A stretch of DNA of 64,000 nucleotides from Trichomonas vaginalis G3 (lineage: Eukaryota > Parabasalia > Trichomonadida > Trichomonadidae), in contig NC_067203.1 of assembly GCF_026262505.1 (NCBI RefSeq), positions 8,060,001 through 8,124,000 of the forward strand, read 5' to 3'. Positions 27,445 to 36,805 of the stretch are shown piece after piece; the stretch's first letter is position 1, and each line of letters begins with the position of its first letter. Position numbers and translations under genes: made by a program. The notes under the pieces are model-generated. The model ran no database searches. It had not been told where the DNA came from and saw only the letters and a program-made list of their open reading frames with translations.

Positions 27445-29502
27445 TTAATCAGAGAAGAATCCCCAAACTTCAACTGCTTCTGCAGCGAATTCAGGAGTTC
27501 CAGCCAAATATTCTTCAGCTTCAGGAGAATCTGGTGGCAAACCAATACCGTAAGAGTTTTCTATAACAGCGACGCATTGTTTGAAATTGTCAGCGAGAAC
27601 TAAATCGTATCTTCCGAATGTCAAAGTATCCTTTTCGGCGAACAAGACACAAGGTTCTTCAATTGAAGGTCTGTAAGGAACTATTGCATCTCTATTCAAA
27701 GAGAACAAGAAACAACCATTTGGCTGACCGAAATTCTCTCCATTATGGTTCCATTTTGTTCCTGCGAATCCACCGAAAACGAAATCATCTCTTTTGACTA
27801 AAACAAGAGTAATTCCCAAATTATCAATCAAGTCATGCATGATTTTGATGCTCTTTCCATCCCTTTGTGTACTGAACAACATATGTGTCTTTGGTGTTGC
27901 TTTGAATGGCAAAGCGTGATACAATGAATCACCTTGTATCTTGTCAATGATCTTTGATCCCGCGAATGGCGTGAAATTGATTTCGATGCCATTCTTCTTC
28001 ATCTTTTGTCTCCTTCTTGCAGCCAAACTTGAAATCTTCGTGACTTTGACTTTGGACAAATCAATTGGCTCTCTGTTTTCATATGTAGATGAATTAGTTG
28101 GTTGTGTGGATTCCGGTGGTAATGTTGTTGTTTCTGTTCCGTAATCAGTGATCCTTTCGCGCTCATTGAATGGAACATCCCTCTTAACAACACCATCAGG
28201 AAGATCTGCAATTGATTTCGGACAAACCGTCAAACCGCCGGTTACACAAAGATCACCTTCGATATCGCAATCCAAAGGAATGTCATCATCATGTTTGAGT
28301 TCTTGTAACAACCTGTCGTGAATGCAAGAACTCTTGATGAATGTAACTGGATCGGAATATTCTTTGTGTAACTGAATAAACTCTTCTTTTTCGACGATTT
28401 CTTGGAGTTTCCTTTCTACTTCAGTAAGAGCGGATCTGAGTTTAAGAGCTCTTTCGCCAGATTGTTGCTTCAAGGATGTAATGGCGTCTTGTGCAACTTT
28501 CATGATCCTTGCTTCAACGGTTTTTTCGTTTTCAATGACATCTTTAAGGCGCTTTGTGAAATCTTCCTTTTTCTCGGTAAGTGCTTTTCTGCGGCGAACG
28601 TAAATTCTGTCTTCTGTCTCTGTGTGCTTGCAGGCGGCCGTGTAAGCGTCTTTAAGAGGAACAAGGGTGTGTTTCGAGGCGCTTCCGAAGGAATGGGTGC
28701 CGCTCATCTTGCATTCGAGGCAGACAGGTAATTGGCACTGGAAACAGAAGTGTTCGACCTTAACTCCGGGATGGAATGGACAATCTGTCATCTGTGTGAA
28801 AGCTTCGGAGACAGGAATGCGTTTATGGGCTTCGAGAAGCTTGTTTCCTGTATGGCTTTCGGCATTGCACTTGTCACAAAGCTTGGCTGAACAGTTTGTG
28901 CACCATAATGTTGCTGGAGCACCACAGAGATCACATTTGTGCTCGGTTTCGTGCTTGAGCTCAAGTGTTTCTCCACTTGTGAAGCGGACAATGTGTAATG
29001 TACGGATTTGCTTCGGTTTGAAAATAACGAAATCGGATTTGTTGACGCAAAGTGAATCATAGTCATCCGGAAGGTCGGATGCTTGTGGTTCCATCTGAAT
29101 AAAGTCTGCTTGATCGAGTTCATCACACATTATCGGTTGATAATTGTATGTATTTCCTAAAGCAACGAGTACATGAATGACTTCGTTAAAATCGCGATCT
29201 TTATTGATGTCAATTTTGTTTGGGCAAACGTGCAATGGAAGATTTGGTGAAATTCTAACACCGTTTTTGATGATATCTGATAAAGGTTGCTGAAAAGAAG
29301 TTGTTGGTATAAAAGCGTGAACTACATTCAATGGCTGTAAGTTTTCACAATATTTTCCGAAATTAATCGCTTGTTGTACGTTGTTTATATCGAATGCTTC
29401 GATGATTTGAACGCGAGGTGCGTGTAAGAGCTGTTGGATTTGATACTCCATCGTGATGTATGCTTCTGACGATTTAGGTATCTTATTCATTGGTTGAGTC
29501 AT
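27445..29502 (-). CDS. B-box / coiled-coil / TLDc domain protein
   Basis: 685 residues. Residues 1-185 form an unrecognised N-terminal region. Two B-box zinc fingers follow: CDLCGAPATLWCTNC...CDKC (about 188-225) and CPFHPGVKVEHFCFQC...CLEC (about 238-280). Then come a coiled coil (about 300-400), a low-complexity linker, and a C-terminal TLDc domain (about 500-685) with SKIIDKIQGDSLYHALPF, FVFGGFAG and the end GFFSD. B-boxes mediate assembly; TLDc proteins act in oxidative-stress resistance and V-ATPase regulation in other eukaryotes. No RING domain is present, so it is not a complete TRIM ligase. Intact; the stop lies in TAAA. The specific role here is unknown. Confidence 0.85.
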   Translation of the reverse strand: MTQPMNKIPKSSEAYITMEYQIQQLLHAPRVQIIEAFDINNVQQAINFGKYCENLQPLNVVHAFIPTTSFQQPLSDIIKNGVRISPNLPLHVCPNKIDINKDRDFNEVIHVLVALGNTYNYQPIMCDELDQADFIQMEPQASDLPDDYDSLCVNKSDFVIFKPKQIRTLHIVRFTSGETLELKHETEHKCDLCGAPATLWCTNCSAKLCDKCNAESHTGNKLLEAHKRIPVSEAFTQMTDCPFHPGVKVEHFCFQCQLPVCLECKMSGTHSFGSASKHTLVPLKDAYTAACKHTETEDRIYVRRRKALTEKKEDFTKRLKDVIENEKTVEARIMKVAQDAITSLKQQSGERALKLRSALTEVERKLQEIVEKEEFIQLHKEYSDPVTFIKSSCIHDRLLQELKHDDDIPLDCDIEGDLCVTGGLTVCPKSIADLPDGVVKRDVPFNERERITDYGTETTTLPPESTQPTNSSTYENREPIDLSKVKVTKISSLAARRRQKMKKNGIEINFTPFAGSKIIDKIQGDSLYHALPFKATPKTHMLFSTQRDGKSIKIMHDLIDNLGITLVLVKRDDFVFGGFAGTKWNHNGENFGQPNGCFLFSLNRDAIVPYRPSIEEPCVLFAEKDTLTFGRYDLVLADNFKQCVAVIENSYGIGLPPDSPEAEEYLAGTPEFAAEAVEVWGFFSD

Positions 29503-29964
29503 CTTTGAAATTTAAAATCTGTCAAAAATAGTTACATAACGCATGATAACTTCTTTTTTTCATCAATCAAAAATTTTGCACAATAAAGATATACAACAGT
29601 AATGTTTATTAAATTGCCCATGTTTATGGCACTTATCTTAACAAATCAATCTAAATTTTCAATTTGTTTTTCAAATTGCAATAACATATTATGAAATGGT
29701 TCCACGATATCAAGGTCTATTAAGTTCCGTATGACAACATCTCAAAATTCGATACATTAATTAGCCGTAAATTAATTGATTACTAATACAAAAAGGAATT
29801 GATCATTGTATTTCTTATAACCATCACATTATTGTTTTCATAACCAATTCATCTAAAAATTTGTTAAATTTTAAAATAATTTTAAAAAATGAACTTAGTT
29901 GAATAAAAAAAGTAAATTTAATTTAAATTAATAAGAGAGTCAATAAAAAAATGATAAAAAAAGT
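29503..29964. other. AT-rich intergenic region
   Basis: It holds the short upstream region of the TLDc gene (ATTTTAAATTTCAAAG before ATG) and the trailer of the threonyl-tRNA synthetase gene. Nothing else recognised. Confidence 0.55.
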
Positions 29965-32094
29965 TTAATTTCTTGTGTAGTTCTTCTGCATATCGCGGAT
30001 CTGGTTCATGAACTGATCGAGTGGAACAACTGTTGGAGCGTTCTCACCACGCCATCTAGCGGCAACTGAGCGGCTCTCGACTTCGCGATCACCAATGATG
30101 AGGGCGACGTTGTTAGACATCTTGAAAGCATTGACGATCTTCTTGTTCATTGATTCTGGGCCATCAGCGATTTCTACAGCGAATCCCTCGAGGTGCATCA
30201 TGTCGTAGATTTCCTTGATGTACTTCATCTGTCCCTCCTTTGTCATGTTCTGTGGGATGATGCAGATCTGTCTTGGTGACATCCAGAATGGGAACTTGCC
30301 AGCGAAGTGTTCGATAGCGATAGCGATGAAACGCTCGAGTGAGCCGAGAACAGCACGGTGGATCATGACTGGGCGCTGTGGCTTGAGCTCAGCGTCGACG
30401 TATGTGAGGTCGAACTTCTCTGGGAGCTGGAAGTCGAGTTGGATTGTAGCGAGCTGGTGGCGACGGCCGAGGCAGTCCTTGACGAGGACATCAATCTTTG
30501 GACCGTAGAAAGCAGCTTCTCCTGGAGCTTCTGTGAAGTTCTTCTTGTTATCGATAAGAGCCTGGCGAAGCATGTTTGTAGCGTTCTCCCAAACCTTGAG
30601 ATCACCCATGTACTTCTCCATGTTGATTGTGGATAATGTGAACTCAAGTTCCATTCCGAAGTAACCGTAAACTTCTGTCATGAAGTCAAGACCATCGGAA
30701 ATTTCCTCACCGATCTGGTCATAACGAGCGAAGATGTGGGCATCATCCTGAACGAAGCGGCGAACACGTGTAAGACCTGTGAGAGCGCCTGTAGCTTCGT
30801 TACGGTGGAGAACACCGAATTCAGCCATACGGATTGGCATTTCCTTGTATGAGCGGACCTTTGATCTGAAGACAAGGCAGTGGCCTGGGCAGTTCATTGG
30901 CTTCATACCCATTTCACGGACAGCCTTCTGAGCGACTGGATCCTTGGCATCCTGGGCAGCGAGTTCCTCCTCTGTTGGAGCACCATCGTCGACCTTGAAG
31001 TGGAACATGTCGTCACGGTAGTGAGCCCAGTGACCGGATGTCTTGAAGAGGTCATCGTAGAAGATGTTTGGTGTGATGACTTCGACGAACTGGCGCTTGA
31101 GGTACTGCTGGCGGATCATTGACATGAGACGGCGGTACATGAGGCAGCCTTCTGGGTAGAAGAAAGCACAGCCTGGTGACCATTCGTGGAAGAAGAAGAG
31201 GCCGAGATCTGTGCCGAGCTTTCTGTGATCACGCTTGGCGGCTTCTTCAAGGAACTTCTTGTGTTCTGTCATCTGTTCCTTCTTGGGGAATGTGATAGCG
31301 CGGATACGGCGCATCTTTTTGTTGGCATCACCGTTCCAGATGCAAGCAGAAACATCCATGACCCACCAGGAAGCGATTGGGGCAGCATTGATAAGGTGTG
31401 GACCGCGGCAAAGATCGATGAATGTGCCTGTACGGTAGAGAGAGACGAGTTCACCTGGAGCAACTCTGTTTGTAAGGATTTCTGTCTTGTAGTGGTTGGA
31501 TGAGAAGATTTCAAGAGCTTCTTCACGAGTGCACATCTTGCGCTCGTAGTCAACCTTGTGGTTGCAGATGGAGATAGCAGCCTTTTCGATTTCCTTGAGT
31601 GTTTCTGGTGTAACCTCTTGGCCTTCTCTTGGCTCGTAATCGTAGAAGAAGCCCTTCTCGCCGGCTGGGCCGATAGCGATTTCAACCTGAAGGTGTGTCT
31701 CAATGGCAGCACCGAGAACGTGAGCAGATGAGTGCCAGAAAACTTCTTTGCCACGTGGGTCATCGAAGTTAACGAATGTAATGTTGTCACCGTGTGTGAT
31801 TGGGCGTGAAAGATCCCACATCTCTTCTAAGTTGATTGCAGCAGCATAGAAAATTGTCTTTGGTGGGTACTCAGCCTTGATGATATCGAGTGGTGTTGTA
31901 ACACCAAGGGTGATTGTGATTTGCTTGCCTTCCTTAGCTTGTTTACTGTTTTCTGGAAGTAATAAAATTTGAACTTCCTTTGGCTCGACCTTTGGAGTCT
32001 TATCTTCCATCTTGTTGAACATATCAAGACGTCTCTGGACGAACTCTGGAATTGGTTCTTTACCCTTTCCCTTTTGAGCAGCAGCTTCGCTCAT
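29965..32094 (-). CDS. Threonyl-tRNA synthetase (cytosolic)
   Basis: 709 residues in the order TGS domain (about 45-110), editing-associated tRNA_SAD domain (HSSAHVLGAAIE near 125, CRGPHL near 235), class II catalytic core with motif 2 (GVLHRNEATGALTGLTRVRR) and motif 3 (HRAVLGSLERFIAIAIEH), and the C-terminal anticodon-binding domain. It attaches threonine to its tRNA. The start is placed at 32094 (MSEAAAQKGKGKEP) because the initiator TCACTTT ends just before it; an in-frame ATG at 32133 lies upstream of that transcription start. The stop lies in TAAA. Intact, no intron. Confidence 0.95.
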   Translation of the reverse strand: MSEAAAQKGKGKEPIPEFVQRRLDMFNKMEDKTPKVEPKEVQILLLPENSKQAKEGKQITITLGVTTPLDIIKAEYPPKTIFYAAAINLEEMWDLSRPITHGDNITFVNFDDPRGKEVFWHSSAHVLGAAIETHLQVEIAIGPAGEKGFFYDYEPREGQEVTPETLKEIEKAAISICNHKVDYERKMCTREEALEIFSSNHYKTEILTNRVAPGELVSLYRTGTFIDLCRGPHLINAAPIASWWVMDVSACIWNGDANKKMRRIRAITFPKKEQMTEHKKFLEEAAKRDHRKLGTDLGLFFFHEWSPGCAFFYPEGCLMYRRLMSMIRQQYLKRQFVEVITPNIFYDDLFKTSGHWAHYRDDMFHFKVDDGAPTEEELAAQDAKDPVAQKAVREMGMKPMNCPGHCLVFRSKVRSYKEMPIRMAEFGVLHRNEATGALTGLTRVRRFVQDDAHIFARYDQIGEEISDGLDFMTEVYGYFGMELEFTLSTINMEKYMGDLKVWENATNMLRQALIDNKKNFTEAPGEAAFYGPKIDVLVKDCLGRRHQLATIQLDFQLPEKFDLTYVDAELKPQRPVMIHRAVLGSLERFIAIAIEHFAGKFPFWMSPRQICIIPQNMTKEGQMKYIKEIYDMMHLEGFAVEIADGPESMNKKIVNAFKMSNNVALIIGDREVESRSVAARWRGENAPTVVPLDQFMNQIRDMQKNYTRN

Positions 32095-32098
32095 TGTA

Positions 32099-32104
32099 AA
32101 GTGA
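32099..32104 (-). promoter_or_regulatory. Trichomonad initiator (Inr) of threonyl-tRNA synthetase
   Basis: TCACTT on the minus strand fits TCA(+1)YW. Transcription would start at 32102, giving an 8-base leader before the ATG at 32094, typical of trichomonad genes. Confidence 0.75.
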
Positions 32105-32105
32105 G

Positions 32106-33189
32106 ACGACCAAAATCCCCTATCGCCGACCATTCCTTACTCAATTTTTCAATAAGTTATTCAAAATTTTTGTAATTTTGGAATAGGAATTTAACGATTT
32201 AAGCACGAAGAAATATATTTAGTCAATAAATATAACAAAGTGGCGGTGTTTTTGTATGAAATTGATGAAGTTCAATCTCGAGATTTCATTTCAACAAGAT
32301 TGAATGGAAAGAATGACAAATAAAAAATGAAGAAATATGCAATGCTATATAGTGGAGTGTTCGGACAGTATTTTGCTGTCCTAAGAACGTTTTTTTATTC
32401 CCAGTTCTCCGAATTCTCAATATTTAACGATGGGATCGATCATCGTCTTTCTCCTCTGAAATTAATTCTTTAAAATGTCATTTTTCTAATTTAGATGATG
32501 GACAAAACAGTATCTACATAGAGATTAATAAGAGTTATTATCGTAAAAACTGACATTTAAAAAAATTGAAGGTTAAAACTTTTTCAAGAAACTTAATAAG
32601 ATTTATTTTCTATGATGCCTATTCAGTTCGTTTTGTGACAAAATTCTGACATTCATTTTGCGTTTTGTATTTTTCAGATCATTTGCATGTTTAACAATTT
32701 CAAATTTCATTGAAATCGAAAGTGCATGAATGATTTCATCAGGGCACAAAGGCATAAATCGTAATTGTTCTTTTATCACCAAATTTCAATTTCAAAATCA
32801 CTAAAATTCTTTAGTTCATGATCAATGTTACTTTCGTTGCTGTTCTATATGATATTTAACCGAATAAGTATACAATTTCTTAAATATAAAATACTCTTGC
32901 ATTAAGACCTGTCTTTAAATAAACTGTGTATTAACAAACTCCCACACCCTATTTTATATCGAATTATTTAGTTAATATCCACCAAAACTTTTCCTATTCT
33001 GAATTATCCTATGATATAAGATAATTATCGCTAATAACTTTATTTGTTATGAATAAGTAAACTATCTTTTATTGATCTTTTCTTATAATTCATGAATAAT
33101 AACGGAGAATTGATTTAAATTTCAACAACCTCCGAAATATGGAATAAAGCAAACTAACATATGACAATTTAGCATTCCTTTACTTAATT
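32106..33189. other. Intergenic region
   Basis: About 1.1 kb of AT-rich sequence between the synthetase promoter and the inverted-repeat arm. No gene recognised. One short GC-richer stretch (32345-32460) has no evident coding signal. Confidence 0.5.
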
Positions 33190-33712
33190 TGTTGTAAACA
33201 GAAATTCATCAAAAGTAACACCTTAGAAAAGCTAAAATATTGAATTTTTGGAACTTTTGATAGAGCACGTTTTTAAATATTAATTAAAGTAAATGTATAT
33301 TTTGTAAAGATTCTTTTTAATAAAAAAATAAAATTTTGAGGAAGAACACAAAATCTTCTGAAAAATAATATCACATAAACTCATATTATTTTCTAATATA
33401 TAACTATTTTATATAAAAATCAAATTCAATGATCTTAAAAGCGAAGGATAAACCTCAAAATTTACGAATATAATGAGTGGGAATATAATGCTTATCTATC
33501 ATAAAACCATATGAAATATCAATTTTTGCTTTACGCCTAATTTTTGACGACAATTAGCAAAAAATGTTAAATGTTAACACTCAGTCCATTTGAATATGAA
33601 AAATAAAATTGACTTTGATTAAATGTTTTTATTTATCATGCAATTCTTCTTGCGACCAAAGATTTGAATAAAACTTAAAAAAATAAGATAGCTTAAAAAA
33701 TAATATACGGTA
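33190..33712 (-). repeat. Long inverted repeat, right arm (partner 1-523)
   Basis: Reverse complement of 1-523, from TGTTGTAAACAG at 33190 to TAATATACGGTA at 33712. The pair is nearly identical, so duplication is recent. Its position just before the first Maverick B gene suggests it may be that element's left terminal repeat, with the outer tip at 33190. No matching copy is visible at the right end of Maverick B. Confidence 0.8.
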
Positions 33713-33827
33713 GTGTTTACTAATAGATGAATAGTATATAAATTCTATTAAAATGGATTTGATCCAAAAAAATATAAAACCAAAAATAATTGTTATAATT
33801 TAAATGAAGAAGTAATTTAAAACGATT

Positions 33828-34019
33828 TTATTTATGATCAAATTTTAATGCGGCTAACTGCTTTTCACTTAATTTCCTTTTTGGTTTTACTGGTTTTTCT
33901 TCGGCGCTCTGCGCCAAGATGGACTCTCTGAGTCCTCCTGTTTTTGATGTCTTTAGTTCTGTTAATATCTGCTCACGAATTTCTTTTTTGATGGCTTCAA
34001 TATCTAATCCCTGACTCAT
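33828..34019 (-). CDS. Small charged protein with in-frame hairpin insert
   Basis: 63 residues, MSQGLDIEAIKKEIREQ to ALKFDHK. Residues coded by 33903-33935 (GLRESILAQSAE) derive from a GC-rich double-hairpin element of exactly 33 bp inserted in frame. The rest is helical and Lys-rich. Divergent from 34070 over a 50-bp AT spacer. No family recognised. Confidence 0.55.
   Translation of the reverse strand: MSQGLDIEAIKKEIREQILTELKTSKTGGLRESILAQSAEEKPVKPKRKLSEKQLAALKFDHK
33903..33935. repeat. Double-hairpin element 1
   Basis: GGCGC-TCT-GCGCC, then AAGAT, then GGACTC-TCT-GAGTCC: two perfect short stems with 3-nt loops, 33 bp, inside a reading frame. Confidence 0.9.
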
Positions 34020-34069
34020 TTGATTACCGATAAAAAATTCAAAATTTAAAAATTTTATTTGAATTAAAT

Positions 34070-34528
34070 ATGAGCCTATCAAAATCTGAGAGACAATCGA
34101 TTATATTAAATGATGCAAGAGGAATTCAGCATCCATTATATTATGTATCAACAAGTAAAGATGGAAAAATTTATGTAAGAAAAAGACGAGTTCCATTAAC
34201 GAATTCGGAAACTGAGAAAATAGATATAAAACCTAAACTTGAAACAAAAGCGGAAGACAGTGAGGCTGTCAGGACAAAGCCCACGATAAAGGAAACGGAA
34301 CCTAAACCAGAACCTAAACCCGATGTACTTTCGATAACGAATCAAGAATTAATAGCTAAATTTGTAAATTTCATTGAAAAGCAAACGGAATCAAAAAATC
34401 CAGACCCACCAGTAAAAGAGCAGGAAACCAAAATTAATGAAGAGTTTGTGAAAAACGTAAAATATGAAATTATTGAACAAAAGAAACAAATTCCTCAACT
34501 AAGAAGAAGAGTTAGAATATTAAACTAA
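34070..34528 (+). CDS. Hypothetical protein with short beta module
   Basis: 152 residues. Near the start it has HPLYYVSTSKDGKIYVRKRR, the module shared with 7437-8021 and 53659-53889. A Lys/Glu/Pro-rich middle follows (ETEPKPEPKPDV) and a C-terminal basic end QLRRRVRILN. It lies directly upstream of the capsid gene (26 bp), in the same relative style as 7437 in Maverick A. Function unknown. Confidence 0.6.
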   Translation: MSLSKSERQSIILNDARGIQHPLYYVSTSKDGKIYVRKRRVPLTNSETEKIDIKPKLETKAEDSEAVRTKPTIKETEPKPEPKPDVLSITNQELIAKFVNFIEKQTESKNPDPPVKEQETKINEEFVKNVKYEIIEQKKQIPQLRRRVRILN

Positions 34529-34554
34529 ATAAATATTTTTATCTAACATAAAAC

Positions 34555-36126
34555 ATGCAAAACGAACAGCTTAACGAATTTACACCAGCTGAACATATCC
34601 ATCAAATTTGTTCATATTTTGATGTAATCGATAATGCAATTAATATTGGTGATACTAATAGAAGATATATCGATGCAAAAATTCCATCACAACCAGGAAG
34701 CGCAAAGGATCATAACTGGGTCACATTCAATTTATCTCCGCCAGGTGAAAATATGCTAGACCTTTATAACACATTCCTTACAACTACCTATAAAAGTAAA
34801 TATATCCTGGATAATGCTATTACTGGCTCATCAATTCCAAATACTAATTCTCCAGGTTTCTTTGGCGTTTTTGATGAATCAATTTACACCATTGAAGCAT
34901 ATCAGTTATTAGCAAATGGAAGAGTTATTTATAGTCAGGATAACGCAAGAGAAGAAGCATATATCATTTCTAATTCACAGACTACAGAACAAATAAAGAA
35001 AGTTGATGTTTTCTCAAAAACGAGACATAAAGATGTATGGAAACGTTCTGGAACAGTTCGAACAGGTCAAATTATCTCAGGACCTTTAGCTGCAGGAGCT
35101 GAAATTAATTTTGACATTAAAATAAAGATTCCATGTCGTAAATTCCTTATTCTAGAAGTTATTAGATTTATTCCTGCTTTTGCAGGCAACATTCAGTTAA
35201 AGGTTAAATTTAGTAGCGATGCATTCCAGGTAACAGCACTGCCGGTAGAAGATATTTTAGCTCATAATCCTTCTTTAATCAGTCAGGTAAAAGATAATTA
35301 TGACCCACCAACTAATAAATTTGTTCCATGGAATGAACCATTCAATATGATAACAGCAGTTTCTAAATCAAATGGTGAAATTACTGTTTCAACAGTTGAA
35401 CAAAGATTAACGAAGAAATCAGCTGAATTCATTGATTGCTTCATTCATCCTAAAGCATTTTCACTCGATCCAAATATTTACACTGAATTAGTCGATCATT
35501 ATACATCACAAGCTTTATGTTTTCCAATTAAAGTAATGGACTGGATTCCTATGGACGGTTCGTTCAGTAAAGGTTCACCATCAGCAACTTTCACAGCAGC
35601 TTATACACCAATTAACGTTAAAAGCATTTGGGCTTTATTTAGGAAGAATGATAATTATATCGTGAATTTCGAAAATCCTCAATTTGAAACCCTTCAATTA
35701 TCAATGGGGCTTATGGAAGTATGCCAGCTGAACCCGAAAGCTCTTGGTCCTGTGTTCTATGAAATGGTTGCTAATGCATGCAATACAAATAACGATATGA
35801 TAGGATTTAATGAAGATGTGATGAGGTCGTTAATTGATGATGGAAGCGTTAAACATTTATATGAATCATACGATAACACTCATTTCCTCTGTGGATTCCC
35901 TACGGAAACTGATTTCACATTTCAACAGGGTCAAACATCAACGGCACCAATTACATATAAATTAGGTGTTAAAGCTGATGATACAAATATAAGCGAAAAA
36001 TACACTGTCAAACCTTTATTAGGATTTCTTAGAAATGCTTGTTTCGCTATTCAAGTCAGACCAGCTGGCATTCCTGCTGTTAGAATTGATGATTATAATT
36101 TAGCTGCTGATGGAGGTGAAGAGTAA
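34555..36126 (+). CDS. Major capsid protein, double jelly-roll type
   Basis: 523 residues, intact. It contains two beta-rich halves (VTFNLSPPGENMLDLYN...; FKLGVKADDTNISEKYTVKP...), KFLILEVIRFIPAFAGNIQL, and an aromatic-rich C-terminus. The length and the alignment to the decayed Maverick A gene (20073-21678) support the assignment. Polinton capsid proteins form trimeric pseudo-hexons of icosahedral particles. The leader is ATTTTTATCTAACATAAAAC before ATG. I assign it by position, length and fold-like pattern rather than by a recognised motif. Confidence 0.75.
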   Translation: MQNEQLNEFTPAEHIHQICSYFDVIDNAINIGDTNRRYIDAKIPSQPGSAKDHNWVTFNLSPPGENMLDLYNTFLTTTYKSKYILDNAITGSSIPNTNSPGFFGVFDESIYTIEAYQLLANGRVIYSQDNAREEAYIISNSQTTEQIKKVDVFSKTRHKDVWKRSGTVRTGQIISGPLAAGAEINFDIKIKIPCRKFLILEVIRFIPAFAGNIQLKVKFSSDAFQVTALPVEDILAHNPSLISQVKDNYDPPTNKFVPWNEPFNMITAVSKSNGEITVSTVEQRLTKKSAEFIDCFIHPKAFSLDPNIYTELVDHYTSQALCFPIKVMDWIPMDGSFSKGSPSATFTAAYTPINVKSIWALFRKNDNYIVNFENPQFETLQLSMGLMEVCQLNPKALGPVFYEMVANACNTNNDMIGFNEDVMRSLIDDGSVKHLYESYDNTHFLCGFPTETDFTFQQGQTSTAPITYKLGVKADDTNISEKYTVKPLLGFLRNACFAIQVRPAGIPAVRIDDYNLAADGGEE

Positions 36127-36180
36127 AAAAATAAATGTAGTTAATTTTTAATTTTCTGATTTTTTTATTTTTATAAAACG

Positions 36181-36747
36181 ATGGAAAATAATAACTGGGA
36201 AACGTTAGTTGCTGATGAAGATTACGAAATTAACACAAAATATCCGTATCAAATAAGAAGAAAGAAAAACGGAAAGACTGTCAGTGAGTATGAAGAAAAG
36301 AATGGATATATAAGATTAACCCTTAACGGTAAAAAATATCTTAAGCATAGATTAATAGCTATTCAGTGGATTGATAATCCTGATAGTTTTGGGGAAGTTG
36401 ACCATTACGATAAAGTTAGAAATAATAATAAGATTGATAATCTACATTGGTGTTCAAGTTCTACAAATAATAGAAATAGAAGTAAAGCAAATGGAGTAGA
36501 ATATAATTTCGTTGATGAAATCAGTGAAAATTCAATTACTGTTTCACATTATGGAAATCATGAATTTGAGGATTTATTTTACGACATCGATGCAGATTTG
36601 TTTTATTATTATAACGGTCGTCAGTATAAAGAACTATACATTAATGAAAACATAAATGGTTCATTATATGTTAACGTTTATGATGTTAATGGAAAAAGAA
36701 CATGCATTACGTATAGTAAATTCAAACGCTTACATAATTTAATATGA
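36181..36747 (+). CDS. HNH (NUMOD4-like) endonuclease
   Basis: 188 residues. NUMOD4-type start WETLVADEDYEIN.KYPYQIR (residues 6-27), then KHRLIAIQWIDNP, and the HNH core EVDHYDKVRNNNKIDNLHWC with SSSTNNRNRSK. It is a homing-type nuclease family that cuts or nicks DNA. The C-terminal half (YNFVDEISENSITVSHYGNH on) is a separate beta-rich domain. Intact. It sits between the capsid and polymerase genes with the leader TTTTTTATTTTTATAAAACG. Confidence 0.82.
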   Translation: MENNNWETLVADEDYEINTKYPYQIRRKKNGKTVSEYEEKNGYIRLTLNGKKYLKHRLIAIQWIDNPDSFGEVDHYDKVRNNNKIDNLHWCSSSTNNRNRSKANGVEYNFVDEISENSITVSHYGNHEFEDLFYDIDADLFYYYNGRQYKELYINENINGSLYVNVYDVNGKRTCITYSKFKRLHNLI

Positions 36748-36805
36748 AAAGTTTATTTTTGTCTTGAACGATAAAAATATATTATATCATTATTACAGAT
36801 CATCT

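Noticed and set aside
28402-29126. Plus-strand and alternative frames across the TLDc gene
   Set aside because: Antisense or out-of-frame shadows of an intact gene with clear zinc-finger and TLDc motifs.
30215-31790. Several 65-173-residue frames across the threonyl-tRNA synthetase gene
   Set aside because: Low-complexity shadows caused by codon bias of the long real gene.
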